Positions 17,594 through 26,583 are shown, numbered from the stretch's first letter. The stretch is 64,000 nucleotides of DNA from JBNAGF01 sp049801055 (GCF_049801055.1 NZ_JBNAGF010000013.1:87260-151259); one strand, 5' to 3'. Made by a program: numbers and translations. Notes: generated by a model not told the origin, from the sequence alone.

Positions 17594-19513
17594 TTATACC
17601 TCCCTGATGGGAAGGCTTCTTTCGACCTTCCCTACTTCCCCGGTCTCGTAAGTCACCTGCGCGCTTACATGGACCTCTTTTGAACCGTCGTAGAGCGCCG
17701 CGATCACGTCAGCATAGCGTTCCTGAACGACCTTCCTCCGCAGTTTTCGGGTTCGCGTGATTTCACCATCGTCCGGGTCGAATTCTTTCGGCAGACTGAC
17801 AAAGCGTTGCAGGCGCAATGGTTCGGTGACGGCCTTGTTGACCCGTTGGAAGGCCTCGCGAAGCAACGTCGCGACCTCTTCACGCTGAGAAAGATCGGCA
17901 TATGACACGTAAGGTACGCCGTTCACTTCGGCCCAGTGCCCCACGGCCTCGAAATCCACGCAGACCATCGCCGTCAGTTCCTTCAGCCCGGCGCCAATCA
18001 CGGCCGCATCCTTGATATACGGGCTGAATTTCAACCGGTTCTCGATGTAGTTTGGAACGTAACGTTCACCGTCGGCGGTGTGCATGACCTCGGATACACG
18101 CCCCAGAACAACCAGGTGTCCGTCGTCCTCCAGATAGCCGGCATCACCTGTATGCAGCCACCCGCCGTCAAGGGCTTCGGCGGTCGCTTCGGGTTTGTTG
18201 AAGTACCCTTTAAACACGCTGTCCGAGCGCACCAGGATCTCACCGTCTTCGGCAATGCTGACCTCGACGCCAGGCGCGGGTTTGCCAACCGTATGAAGAC
18301 GGACCTCGCCCGGAGCCTGAATCGCGTTGATCGCGCTGTTCTCGGTCTGGCCGTAGAGCTGACGCAACTTGATCCCCAGGGCGCGGTAGAACACAAAGGT
18401 GTCTTCCCCGATCGCTTCACCGCCGGTGAACGCATTCTTGAGGCGGCTCATCCCGAACTGGTCCTTGATCGGACCGAAAACAATCGCCTCGCCCAGAAGC
18501 CGGCCCAATGGCTCAAGAACACCGCCGCTTTTGCCATTCAGCTTGCGCGTTTCCGCCGCGATGGCCCGATCCATGAAAAAATGGTACAGCCACTTCTTTA
18601 AAGGGGTCGAATTTTCGATACCAACCTGGATTGTCGTCAGCATCTGGTCCCAGCTTCTTGGCGCCGCCAGATAGAATGTCGGAGCGATCTCGCGCATGTC
18701 GCGCACGACCGTTTCCTGGCGCTCAGGCACATTCACGGTGAAACGCCAAAGGAGTGCCGCGGCAACGGTTATGGCGTAGTCTCCCACCCAGGCCATCGGC
18801 AAGTACGCGAGGATCTCCTCATTTTCGTCGAAGGCACCCGCCGCATGTCCATTCCGAGCAGCAGCAAGAACGTTCTTCTGACTCAGTACGATGCCCTTCG
18901 GCGCGCCCGTCGTTCCGGAGGAGTGCAGAAAAATGGCCGGATCTTCCGGCTTCGCACGACTAAGCAGTTCCTCACGCAGGCCCGGGGTTTCGTTCAGATC
19001 GTGCTGACCAACTTCGATCAGGTGATCCCAGGACAACAGTCCTTCAACCTCGTAGAAGCCAAGACCGCGCGCTTCATCATAAATGATGTGGTCGATGCCC
19101 TCGGCGCCCGCGTCCTTCAGTTCCAGGATCTTGTCAACCTGTTCCTGATCTTCGGCGATGGCCGCGACGATTTCGACTTCGCCAAGAAAGTGCCGGAGTT
19201 CTTCGAGCGTCGCGCCGGGATAGGCAGGCATTGCATAGGCACCCAGCAACGAAATAGCCAGCATTCCGCCATACAGCCGCGCCCGGTTGTCGCCCAGGAT
19301 AAGCACCGCCTTGCCCGGTGTTACGCCGATTTTCTCAAGCCCGGCCGCGCAGGCCAGCACCTCTTCGGCGTATTCCGCCCATGTGGTTTCCTTCCAGATC
19401 CCACGCTCTTTTTCGCGAAGCGCGATTTCCGAACCGTGTTTCGAGGCGTTCCGCGCCAGAATTGCGCCGATCGTGTCGCCGCCCGAAGACTGTTTCTTCG
19501 TCAAATCAGTCAT
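17594..19513 (-). CDS. AMP-forming long-chain-type acyl-CoA ligase
   Basis: A 639-residue member of the ANL superfamily close to long-chain fatty-acyl-CoA synthetases. The phosphate loop HSSGTTGAPKGIVLS (about residues 195-209), LYGQTENS, and HTGDAGYLEDDGHLVVLGR are the core adenylation motifs. The C-terminal Lys region follows ITRTRKLRRK. It activates a carboxylic acid to its CoA thioester at ATP cost. The gene is inserted between livG and livH and overlaps livG by 8 nt, so uptake and activation are coupled, as in other aromatic or long-chain acid clusters. The exact acid is unknown; the size favours bulky or long acids over short ones. Confidence 0.88.
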   Translation of the reverse strand: MTDLTKKQSSGGDTIGAILARNASKHGSEIALREKERGIWKETTWAEYAEEVLACAAGLEKIGVTPGKAVLILGDNRARLYGGMLAISLLGAYAMPAYPGATLEELRHFLGEVEIVAAIAEDQEQVDKILELKDAGAEGIDHIIYDEARGLGFYEVEGLLSWDHLIEVGQHDLNETPGLREELLSRAKPEDPAIFLHSSGTTGAPKGIVLSQKNVLAAARNGHAAGAFDENEEILAYLPMAWVGDYAITVAAALLWRFTVNVPERQETVVRDMREIAPTFYLAAPRSWDQMLTTIQVGIENSTPLKKWLYHFFMDRAIAAETRKLNGKSGGVLEPLGRLLGEAIVFGPIKDQFGMSRLKNAFTGGEAIGEDTFVFYRALGIKLRQLYGQTENSAINAIQAPGEVRLHTVGKPAPGVEVSIAEDGEILVRSDSVFKGYFNKPEATAEALDGGWLHTGDAGYLEDDGHLVVLGRVSEVMHTADGERYVPNYIENRLKFSPYIKDAAVIGAGLKELTAMVCVDFEAVGHWAEVNGVPYVSYADLSQREEVATLLREAFQRVNKAVTEPLRLQRFVSLPKEFDPDDGEITRTRKLRRKVVQERYADVIAALYDGSKEVHVSAQVTYETGEVGKVERSLPIREV

Positions 19514-20312
19514 GCGACCCTCCGATATATGCCTCGATGACCCGCGGGTCCTTCACAACCTCCTTGGGGATGCCACTGGCGATCATTTCACCATAATTCA
19601 GGGCCAGCATCCGATCACAAATGCCGGTGATGACATCCATATGGTGTTCGATCAGCAGAACGCTGACGCCGCGTTCGGCACGGGCATCCAGAATGAAACG
19701 GGACATATACCCTTTCTCTTCCTGGTTCATGCCGGCCATCGGTTCATCGAGAATCAGCATCTGTGGCTCGGCCACCAATGCCCGCGCCAGCTCGACCCGT
19801 TTTTTCAACCCGATCGGAAGGCCATCGACCAACTCATGCCGGATGCTCTCGAGTTGTAGAAACTCGATCACCTCTTCGACGATCTTGCGGTTTTCGATTT
19901 CTTCACGCTGTGCTGCCCACCAGTAAAGCGCGGTGCGCAGAACGCCCGGTTTCATGTGGATGTGCCGCCCCAGCAGGATGTTGTCCAGAACGCTCATCCC
20001 GTTGAACAAGGCAAGATTCTGGAACGTCCGGGCGACGCCGAGCTTGGCAACCTTGTGAGGTGCCGTACCCGTGATTTCCTTTCCTGCCAACCGGACAGTC
20101 CCCACATTCGGTGGGTAGAACCCGGTAATTGCGTTCGTCAGTGTTGTCTTGCCGCTGCCGTTCGGGCCGACAAGTCCAAAGATTTCCCCCTGCCGAATGA
20201 CGAGGTCCACACCGGTGACAGCGACGATGCCGCCGAACCGTCGCTCGACCCCGCTGCACTCCAGTATCGCCCCATCATCGGCTCCGATTGCTGTTTTAAT
20301 CTTAGTCGTCAT
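19506..20312 (-). CDS. livG: ABC transporter ATP-binding protein, LivG type
   Basis: A 268-residue ATPase. Walker A is GPNGSGKTT (about residues 49-57), the LivG helical insert contains VARTFQNLALFNGMSVLDN, and Walker B is MLILDEPMAGMN. The signature motif reads LKKRVELARAL, a degenerate LSGGQ that occurs in some LivG proteins. It is the first transporter gene of the minus-strand operon and overlaps the ligase gene by 8 nt. It pairs with LivF to power import. Confidence 0.9.
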   Translation of the reverse strand: MTTKIKTAIGADDGAILECSGVERRFGGIVAVTGVDLVIRQGEIFGLVGPNGSGKTTLTNAITGFYPPNVGTVRLAGKEITGTAPHKVAKLGVARTFQNLALFNGMSVLDNILLGRHIHMKPGVLRTALYWWAAQREEIENRKIVEEVIEFLQLESIRHELVDGLPIGLKKRVELARALVAEPQMLILDEPMAGMNQEEKGYMSRFILDARAERGVSVLLIEHHMDVITGICDRMLALNYGEMIASGIPKEVVKDPRVIEAYIGGSHD

Positions 20313-20349
20313 CTAGATATCATTGTCCCCCTAAGGTTCACGGCCAACA

Positions 20350-21204
20350 TCAGGTAATCCGGAAGTAGTCCGGCCGCCCCGTTGGCCATGGATCCCCCCA
20401 CAATTGCTGCCCACCGTCGATGTTCAGAACTTCTCCGGTTACGAATTTCCCTGAATTCGCCGCCATATAGACAACCCCTTCAGCGACATCCCATTCGTCC
20501 CCGGCGTGCCGCATCGGGTTGGAGTCCTGAAAGGTCGCAGAACCCTCCGGAGGGTAGTTCCCGAAACCGTTGCTTTCGCAGCAACCCGGCGCCACGCAGT
20601 TCACTCGGATACCGTGCGGGGCCCACTCCACCGCAACCGACTTGGACAGGTAAACTACCCCTGCCCGGGCCGCACAGGTATGCGCGATGCCGGGCATGCC
20701 GCGCCAGATATCGGCCACGATGTTGACGATGGAGCCCGATTGCTTGTTGGCAACCCAGTGGCGCGCCGTGGATTGCATCATCCACCACGTGCCGTTCAGG
20801 TTGGTGTCTATGACCGCATTCCAGCCCTTTGGACTAAACTCCAACGCTGCTTGCGGAAACTGACCCCCAGCATTGTTCACCAATACGTCAATCGCCCCGA
20901 ACTCCTGGTTCGTCTTGGCGACAAAATCCTCGACCTGCTCAGGCTCCCGGATGGTCATAGGCACAGCGAAAACTTCGCCCCCGAAACTTTCAAGGAACTC
21001 CTTGGCCAAAGCCAGTTTCTCTTCGTTGCGTCCATTGATCGCCAGATTGGCCCCGAGCCTTGCGAACAAGGTCGCAATTGCCAGCCCCAATCCGCCTCCG
21101 GCCCCGGTCACCACAACGACTTTGCCGGTGAATAAACCGCTTGCGTAAACGGTTGCACGTTTTGATAGGTCCTCCCTCGAAGACCCAAACTGCGTCTTAT
21201 TCAT
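20350..21204 (-). CDS. SDR-family reductase with non-canonical active site (dienoyl-CoA-reductase-like)
   Basis: About 284 residues. ATG 21204 (MNKTQFGSS) is chosen because GGGAGGAGG sits directly before it; the longer start would put this site inside the gene. The Rossmann motif TGAGGGLGLA and NNAG are clear. The usual YxxxK catalytic segment is replaced by HTCAARAGVVYLSKS, so the Tyr and Lys at the normal spacing are missing. The same happens in 2,4-dienoyl-CoA reductases and relatives, which suits a role reducing an unsaturated acyl-CoA with NADPH. A palindromic operator is 41 nt upstream and livG follows, so it may lead the transporter operon. Confidence 0.75.
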   Translation of the reverse strand: MNKTQFGSSREDLSKRATVYASGLFTGKVVVVTGAGGGLGLAIATLFARLGANLAINGRNEEKLALAKEFLESFGGEVFAVPMTIREPEQVEDFVAKTNQEFGAIDVLVNNAGGQFPQAALEFSPKGWNAVIDTNLNGTWWMMQSTARHWVANKQSGSIVNIVADIWRGMPGIAHTCAARAGVVYLSKSVAVEWAPHGIRVNCVAPGCCESNGFGNYPPEGSATFQDSNPMRHAGDEWDVAEGVVYMAANSGKFVTGEVLNIDGGQQLWGDPWPTGRPDYFRIT

Positions 21205-21244
21205 GACGCCTCCTCCCATTCCCATTAGGGGCAGCTGCCAGTAA

Positions 21245-21260
21245 TCTAACGGGTGTTAGA
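21245..21260. promoter_or_regulatory. TetR-type operator palindrome, site 4
   Basis: TCTAACGGGTGTTAGA has one mismatch between its 7-bp arms. It lies between the SDR start at 21204 and the acyl-CoA dehydrogenase stop at 21309, in position to control the SDR, livG, ligase, livHMF and receptor operon. Confidence 0.75.
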
Positions 21261-21308
21261 AAATTGGTCAAGACAACTTTTCCCACCAGCCCCGCCCGTT
21301 ATCTCCGA

Positions 21309-22475
21309 TCAGTAAGACTTTGGAAGTCCAAGGGCTTTTTCTGCTATGAACGACAGAAGCATCTGCGGTGTCACCGGTACGATGCGGAACAGCAGAGCTT
21401 CACGTACCAGTCGCTCCACGTGATATTCCTTAGCATATCCGAATCCGCCAAACGTAATTTGCGCGGCTTCGGTCGCCTCGACCGCGGCGTCGGCGGCCAA
21501 AAGCTTGGCGGCGTTCGCCTCGACGCCGCAGGGTTCTCCCGCATCGTAGAGGGCTGCAGCGTGCATCACCATGAGATTGGCAGATTCCACTCGCGCCCAG
21601 GCTTTGGCGAGTGGATGCTGAACACCCTGATTTTGGCCGATCGGGCGGTCAAAAATCACACGTTCGTTTGCATAATGCGCCGCTCGCGCCAGTGCGTTGC
21701 GCGCAATACCGATGCATTCACCGGCCACCAGGATGCGTTCGGGATTCAACCCGTGCAAAATTTGCCTAAAGCCTTTGCCCTCCTCCCCGATCAGGTCCTC
21801 AGCCGGAATCGGCAATCCATCGATGAAGACTTCGTTCGAATCGACAGCCTTTCGACCCATCTTTTCGATCTCTCGCACGTCAACGAAATTTCGGTCGAGA
21901 TCTGTATAGAACAGGCTCAGCCCTTCGGTCGGGCTGCTCACATCCTCTAGCCGCGTTGTTCTGGCCAGAAGCAACATCTTGTCCGCCACCTGCGCGGTAG
22001 AAATCCAGACTTTTTGTCCGTGCACGACATATCTGTCCCCCTGCCGCACCGCCATGGTCTTCAGCTTTGTGGTGTCTAACCCGGTCGTCGGTTCGGTTAC
22101 GGCGAAACAGGCCTTTTCATCGCCTGCTATTAGAGGGCCAAGCATACGCGCGCGCTGCTCATCGGTCCCAAACTTCACCACCGGGTTGAGCCCGAAAATG
22201 TTCATGTGGATGGCCGAGGCTCCGCTTGCGCCGGCCCCCGACTCGGCAATTGCCTGCATCATTATGGTCGCCTCGGTGATCCCCAGACCCGCGCCGCCGA
22301 CAGCTTCTGGCATGGCGATACCTAGCCAGCCGCCATCGGCCATTGCCCTGTGCAGATCATGGGGAAAACCACCGTTGCGATCCCGATCCAGCCAATAGTC
22401 GTCGTCGAACCCTGCGCAAATCCGCAGAATCTGGTCGCGAATCTCTTGTTGGTCGGCGGTCAATCGAAATGTCAT
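21309..22475 (-). CDS. Acyl-CoA dehydrogenase family protein, catalytic Glu not apparent
   Basis: A 388-residue protein with the family fold. The signature AVTEPTTGLDT is present near residue 125 and the C-terminal region FGGFGYAKEYHVERLVREA is typical. The position equal to the medium-chain base (usually YEGT) reads IVPVTP, and the long-chain position, by my alignment, falls in ARNALARAAHYA, so I see no Glu at either usual place. It overlaps the CoA-transferase gene upstream by 4 nt (ATGA). It may use a different base, work as a subunit of a heteromeric dehydrogenase as in steroid catabolism, or belong to a branch with another reaction. Confidence 0.8.
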   Translation of the reverse strand: MTFRLTADQQEIRDQILRICAGFDDDYWLDRDRNGGFPHDLHRAMADGGWLGIAMPEAVGGAGLGITEATIMMQAIAESGAGASGASAIHMNIFGLNPVVKFGTDEQRARMLGPLIAGDEKACFAVTEPTTGLDTTKLKTMAVRQGDRYVVHGQKVWISTAQVADKMLLLARTTRLEDVSSPTEGLSLFYTDLDRNFVDVREIEKMGRKAVDSNEVFIDGLPIPAEDLIGEEGKGFRQILHGLNPERILVAGECIGIARNALARAAHYANERVIFDRPIGQNQGVQHPLAKAWARVESANLMVMHAAALYDAGEPCGVEANAAKLLAADAAVEATEAAQITFGGFGYAKEYHVERLVREALLFRIVPVTPQMLLSFIAEKALGLPKSY

Positions 22476-23683
22476 AGCGCGCGCCCTCCCTCCAATCTTA
22501 CGAGCCCAGCCTCACATAGGGCAGCGATCCGCTCATCGTTAAAACCAAGATCACGCAGAATGCTTTGGCTGTCTGCGCTAGGCGGTCGTCCCAGCCAACG
22601 AAGCTGACCGGGCGTCGCGCTGAGATGAGGGACCGGACCAATGACCTGGGTCTGTTCGCCGTCGACCGACACGATGTCCCCACGATGGCGTATCTGCTCG
22701 TTCGTCATGATCTCTTCGACGCTCAACACACGCGAGGCAACCGCATCATGGCGGGCGAATACCGCTTCCACTTCCTTAGCCGTGTGCTGCGTGACGAAAT
22801 CATTGATCGCGTCAAAGACCACCGTCATGTGCCGCGACATCTCGCCCAATGTCGCGAACCGCGGGTCATCGGCGAGGGCATCGCCTCCGACCGCCCGCAA
22901 CAGGCGCTGCGCGGTTTCCGCGCTCCCTGCCGAAACGCTCAGCCACACCCCATCGGACGTTCGGAACATCCCCCCCGGAGCAAAGTCCATCGGCTGGCGC
23001 AGCCCATTGCGTCGCGGCGAGAGGTTCGCGCCAGTCAATGCGGGAACAGGATAATCCATCAACCGAAGCAGGGCCTCGAATACTGCAATATCGACGACCT
23101 GACCGCGTGCTATCCCCTTTTCGCGAGCAAATAGCGCGATCATGATTCCCAAAGCGCCCATTAGCCCTGTCGTGCTGTCAGCCGCCGGAAAGCCGGGGTG
23201 CATCGGCGGCCCGTCGGGAAAACCGGTCAGATGCGCTAATCCACTCATGGCCTCCGCAGCACGCCCAAACGCTGGCAGGTCGCGCATCGGACCGTCCTGT
23301 CCGTAACCTGAAACCCGCAAGACAACCAAGTCCGGGTTCCAATCGTGCAAGACGTCTGGCCCAACACCGGCACGTTCCAGCACACCCGGTCGGAAATTCT
23401 CGATCAGCACGTCGGCATCTTCGACCAACTTTCGCAGGATGTCCCGGCCCTCGTCGGACTTCCAGTCCAGACCTAGTGTTTTCTTGTTACGGCCCAAAGT
23501 CTTCCACCAGACGCCCACCCCATCCTCTGCCTTGGGTCCAAGGTCGCGCATCATATCCGTCCGGTTGGGGGCTTCGATCTTGATGACATCTGCACCAAAA
23601 TCCGAGAGTAAAGCTGCCGCAAGTGGTCCGGCAATTACGTGACCAAGTTCTATAATCTTCAGTTGATCAAGGGGTCCAGACAT
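22472..23683 (-). CDS. Class III CoA-transferase (CaiB/BaiF family)
   Basis: About 403 residues from ATG 23683 (MSGPLDQLKIIELGHVIAGP). I prefer this start because the family begins there and because a palindromic operator occupies 23708-23723, which would lie inside the gene if the longer frame from 23752 were used. The segment DVIKIEAPNRTDMMRD and the putative acyl-accepting Asp in GFPAADSTTGLMGALG are present. It is coupled by a 4-nt overlap to the acyl-CoA dehydrogenase gene. It is the last intact gene of the catabolic island; an IS66 remnant begins about 120 nt upstream. Confidence 0.8.
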   Translation of the reverse strand: MSGPLDQLKIIELGHVIAGPLAAALLSDFGADVIKIEAPNRTDMMRDLGPKAEDGVGVWWKTLGRNKKTLGLDWKSDEGRDILRKLVEDADVLIENFRPGVLERAGVGPDVLHDWNPDLVVLRVSGYGQDGPMRDLPAFGRAAEAMSGLAHLTGFPDGPPMHPGFPAADSTTGLMGALGIMIALFAREKGIARGQVVDIAVFEALLRLMDYPVPALTGANLSPRRNGLRQPMDFAPGGMFRTSDGVWLSVSAGSAETAQRLLRAVGGDALADDPRFATLGEMSRHMTVVFDAINDFVTQHTAKEVEAVFARHDAVASRVLSVEEIMTNEQIRHRGDIVSVDGEQTQVIGPVPHLSATPGQLRWLGRPPSADSQSILRDLGFNDERIAALCEAGLVRLEGGRAL

Positions 23684-23707
23684 CTGCACTTTCGACTTTG
23701 CTAATTT

Positions 23708-23723
23708 TCTAATGGTTGTTCGA
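23708..23723. promoter_or_regulatory. TetR-type operator palindrome, site 5 (degenerate)
   Basis: TCTAATGGTTGTTCGA matches the 7-2-7 pattern with three arm mismatches to the consensus. It lies 24 nt upstream of the preferred CoA-transferase start at 23683. Position and spacing match the other four sites. Confidence 0.5.
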
Positions 23724-23806
23724 TTCCTAGCAAAGGCGAAGTCGGATCTCAAGATTCAAAGGTAATCACCTCCCCGAAAACGTAACCGCCCGGTTGTTAC
23801 CATGGA

Positions 23807-24180
23807 TCAGTTCATTGGCGTCCAGTTCCATGGAAGCGGTTCGTTGAGCGGGTTGGTCATGTGATTGTGGATGCGGTCGAGGATTTCGGCCAGCCAGGCT
23901 TGCCGATCGAGGCCGTTCATCTTGGCTGTCTCGACAAGAGACATCGCCCGGGACAGCGTTTCGCCACCGCTGTCGGAGCCTGCAAAAAGCCAGTTTTTTC
24001 GCCCGATGCTGATCGGGCGCATGACGCGCTCGGCGGTGTTGTCGTCGATGCCGACGCGGCCATCTCCAAGGAAGAGCTCGAATGACGGCCAGCAGCTGAG
24101 ACCATAGCGGAAGGCCTTCGCGAGATCGCCCTTGCCGGGAATGCGTAGCAGTTGGGCCTCGGTCCATGCCTTGAAGGCCT
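23807..24180 (-). pseudogene. IS66-family transposase (TnpC) C-terminal fragment
   Basis: The minus-strand frame reads as the last 124 or so residues of an IS66 transposase: AFKAWTEAQLLRIPGKGDLA, then the conserved GRVGIDDNTAERVMRPISIG, RKNWLFAGSDSGGE and LPWNWTPMN. A stop codon (TAG) sits just upstream in this frame where the rest of the gene should be, and the DDE N-terminal part is missing. The fragment abuts an amine-oxidase remnant on the other strand, so it marks a past insertion followed by deletion. It is not functional. Confidence 0.85.
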
Positions 24181-24185
24181 AGACC

Positions 24186-24419
24186 ATGGAGCGGGAGTGC
24201 GCCTGGCCTGCTGCCAGCCGCAGTTCCGCTGTATTTCGTGCCCTCACGAATTATGGCCAGCCGTGCGTTCTTTCAGGCCTGCGGGACGAAGCGCTCGTCT
24301 TTGGCGGCACCGAAGTGGCTCCGACATTCGGCGGTTTTCTCGAAGGCGCGCTTGAGGCGGCGGAATATGCCTACACCGTCCTTAAGATGGGTCGAGGGCG
24401 CTCAGAGAAGCGCTTATAA
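24186..24419 (+). pseudogene. FAD-dependent amine oxidase C-terminal remnant
   Basis: Residues encoded from about 24244 onward (ALTNYGQPCV, then ALVFGGTEVAPTFGGFLEGA) match the C-terminal FAD-binding end of flavin monoamine oxidases, where the motif is typically F-A/G-G-T-E followed by G-G/Y-x-E-G-A. Only some 60 family residues remain, with an unrelated leader. No N-terminal FAD domain is present nearby. It is a broken gene caught between an IS66 tail and an RND-pump tail. Confidence 0.6.
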
Positions 24420-24431
24420 CTGCATCTGCGT

Positions 24432-24830
24432 TCAGGCTGTCGCTGGGGAACCTGAAGTAGCGTTTTCTTTTTTGGGCGGCTTGATCCGGAAGAACAGTGC
24501 ATAAAATACCGGAACCGCGACCAGCGTCAGGATCGAGGCGAACGCGAGGCCACCCATGATCGTCGCGGCCATCGATGCGAAGAAGGCGTCTGGTAAGAGC
24601 GGAATCATACCGAAAATCGTTGTGCCCGCAGCCAGCACGACGGGCCTCAAACGGCTGACCGAGCCATCGATCACCGCCTGATAGTCCTCGACACCTTCGG
24701 CGCGTTGCTGATCGATTTCTTCCACCAGCACAATGGCATTCTTCATCAGCATCCCGGAAAGGGACAAGAAGCCGAGAAGCGCCGTGAACGTGAACGGTAG
24801 CCCAGTGAACAGCAGACCGAGAACCATCTG
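24432..24830 (-). pseudogene. RND efflux permease C-terminal remnant interrupted by IS21-like element
   Basis: The frame encodes the last ~130 residues of an RND (AcrB/MexB-like) inner-membrane pump: LLFTGLPFTFTALLGFLSLS, MLMKNAIVLVEEID, SRLRPVVLAAGTTIFGMIPL and the last membrane segment ending in a Lys-rich tail. Upstream residues change abruptly to sequence derived from the IS21-like left end. The gene is therefore truncated at about 24830 by that insertion. Without its periplasmic and N-terminal halves it cannot work. Confidence 0.85.
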
Positions 24831-26583
24831 TGAACCGGCATGCAAAATTGACCCTGTAGAGGGGTGATCGGCGTCCAAAAATGACCCCCTTACAATGATG
24901 TGGATGATGCCCCCGAGGTCATCGGGGAGCGCAGTGTGGGATGTTGGTCGTGGAGACGATAGCGAAGATCCGGCGGGCGTATTTTCAGGACAAGAAGTCG
25001 ATCAAGCAGATCTGCCGTGAGCTGCGGGTATCTCGGAACACGGTGCGCAAGGTGATCCGGTCGGGTGCGACGGAGCTCACCTATGAGCGAACCATTCAGC
25101 CGCAGCCGAAGATCGGGCCCTGGAAAGACATGCTGGACGAGATGCTGGCGGTGAATGCGCGGAAGCCCAAGCGCGAGCGACTGACCCGCATTCGGATCTT
25201 GGAAGAACTTCGGGCCCGAGGTTATGATGGCGGCTATGATGCCGTCCGGCGATACGCGGCCTCCTGGTCCAAGGAGGAAGAGGTGGCATCTGCCGCGGCC
25301 TATGTGCCGCTAAGCTTCGATCCGGGGGAAGCCTACCAGTTTGACTGGAGCCACGAGATCGTGGTGATCGACGGCGTGACAATCACCGTGAAGGTCGCCC
25401 ACGTTCGCCTCTGCCACAGCCGGATTCTGTTCGTGCGGGCCTACCCGCGCGAGACGCAGGAGATGGTGTTTGACGCGCACGACAAGGCCTTTGCCTTCTT
25501 CGGTGGAGCCTGCGCGCGGGGCATCTACGACAACATGAAGACGGCGGTGGATACGATCTTCGTCGGCCGAGACCGCGCCTACAATCGCCGGTTCCAGCAG
25601 ATGTGCGGGCACTATCTGGTCGATCCGGTGGCATGCACCCCGGCCTCGGGCTGGGAGAAGGGCCAGGTCGAGAACCAGGTCGGTGTGGTGCGGCGACGGT
25701 TCTTCGTGCCCCGGCCGCGGTTCAAGAGCCACGCCGAGCTCAACGCCTGGCTCGAGGATCGCTGCGTTGCCTGGGCCAAAGCCAATCCGCACCAGGAGCT
25801 TCGGGATCGAACGATCTGGGATGTGTTCCAGGACGAGCGCGCGAGTCTCGTGCCCTACGTGGGTCCGTTCGACGGCTTCCATGCCGTGCCGGCGTCGGTC
25901 TCGAAGACCTGCCTCGTCCGGTTCGACAAGAACCGCTACTCCGTCGATGGCCGGGCGGTTGGTCGTCCTGTCGAGATCCGCGCCTATGCCGAGCGGGTCG
26001 AGCTCTGGCAGGACGGCAAGATCGTGGGGCAGCACGCCCGAGCCTTTGGGCGCGACAAGGCCATCTACGACCCGCTGCACTACATTCCGGTTCTGGCTCG
26101 CAAGCCTGGGGCCCTCCGGAACGGTGCCCCCTTCAAGGACTGGGACCTGCCGGCGGCGATCAGGCGCGTGCAGCGCAAGCTTGGCAAGGTGCCGAACGGC
26201 GACCGGCAGATGGTCCAGATCCTCAGCATGATCCCGATCGATGGGCTGGATGCAGTGGACGCTGCCTGTGCCGAAGCCCTGAACGAAGGGGTTCCCGCGG
26301 CCTCAGTCGTCCTCAACATCCTGGCCCGGCATCGGGAGCCGCCACCGCCGCTGACCATCGATACACCGGAGGCGTTGCGACTGACCTGCGAGCCCGTGGC
26401 CGATTGCAAACGCTACGACAGCCTCAGGAGACCCAACCATGGAAAGATCACAGGTGCTGGACGCGATGAGCCAGCTGAAGCTCTACGGCATGAAGGCCGC
26501 CTACGATGAGATCATCACCACGGCGGTGAAGCGTCAGCACGAGCCGCAACAGATCGTCGGCGACCTGCTGAATGCCGAGATCG
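24829..26583 (+). mobile_element. IS21-family element, right part lost
   Basis: The left end is probably near 24829, where RND sequence stops and TGTGAACCGGCATGC begins. Two related repeats, TGCAAAATTGACCC (24841-24854) and CCAAAAATGACCCC (24875-24888), look like the multiple terminal repeats of IS21 ends. istA is full length, but istB breaks off after about 48 codons near 26583, where strawberry-notch sequence begins. No right end was found. The element is immobile unless helped by another IstB. Confidence 0.75.
24941..26509 (+). CDS. istA: IS21-family transposase IstA
   Basis: A 522-residue IS21 transposase. An N-terminal helix-turn-helix (SIKQICRELRVSRNTVRKVI) is followed by the DDE catalytic core: Asp in YQFDWSHE (about residue 132), Asp in IYDNMKTAV and Glu in KGQVENQVG. 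IstA cuts and joins element ends, with IstB as ATPase helper. The length is normal for the family and no frame damage is seen. It overlaps the istB start by about 70 nt in the usual tandem arrangement, but here istB is truncated, so the transposase probably lacks its partner in cis. The extended C-terminus past the istB start is ordinary overlap. Confidence 0.9.
   Translation: MLVVETIAKIRRAYFQDKKSIKQICRELRVSRNTVRKVIRSGATELTYERTIQPQPKIGPWKDMLDEMLAVNARKPKRERLTRIRILEELRARGYDGGYDAVRRYAASWSKEEEVASAAAYVPLSFDPGEAYQFDWSHEIVVIDGVTITVKVAHVRLCHSRILFVRAYPRETQEMVFDAHDKAFAFFGGACARGIYDNMKTAVDTIFVGRDRAYNRRFQQMCGHYLVDPVACTPASGWEKGQVENQVGVVRRRFFVPRPRFKSHAELNAWLEDRCVAWAKANPHQELRDRTIWDVFQDERASLVPYVGPFDGFHAVPASVSKTCLVRFDKNRYSVDGRAVGRPVEIRAYAERVELWQDGKIVGQHARAFGRDKAIYDPLHYIPVLARKPGALRNGAPFKDWDLPAAIRRVQRKLGKVPNGDRQMVQILSMIPIDGLDAVDAACAEALNEGVPAASVVLNILARHREPPPPLTIDTPEALRLTCEPVADCKRYDSLRRPNHGKITGAGRDEPAEALRHEGRLR

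Noticed and set aside
23766..24167. A 133-codon minus frame over the IS66 fragment
   Set aside because: It is the wrong frame; the frame ending at 23807 contains the conserved IS66 words.
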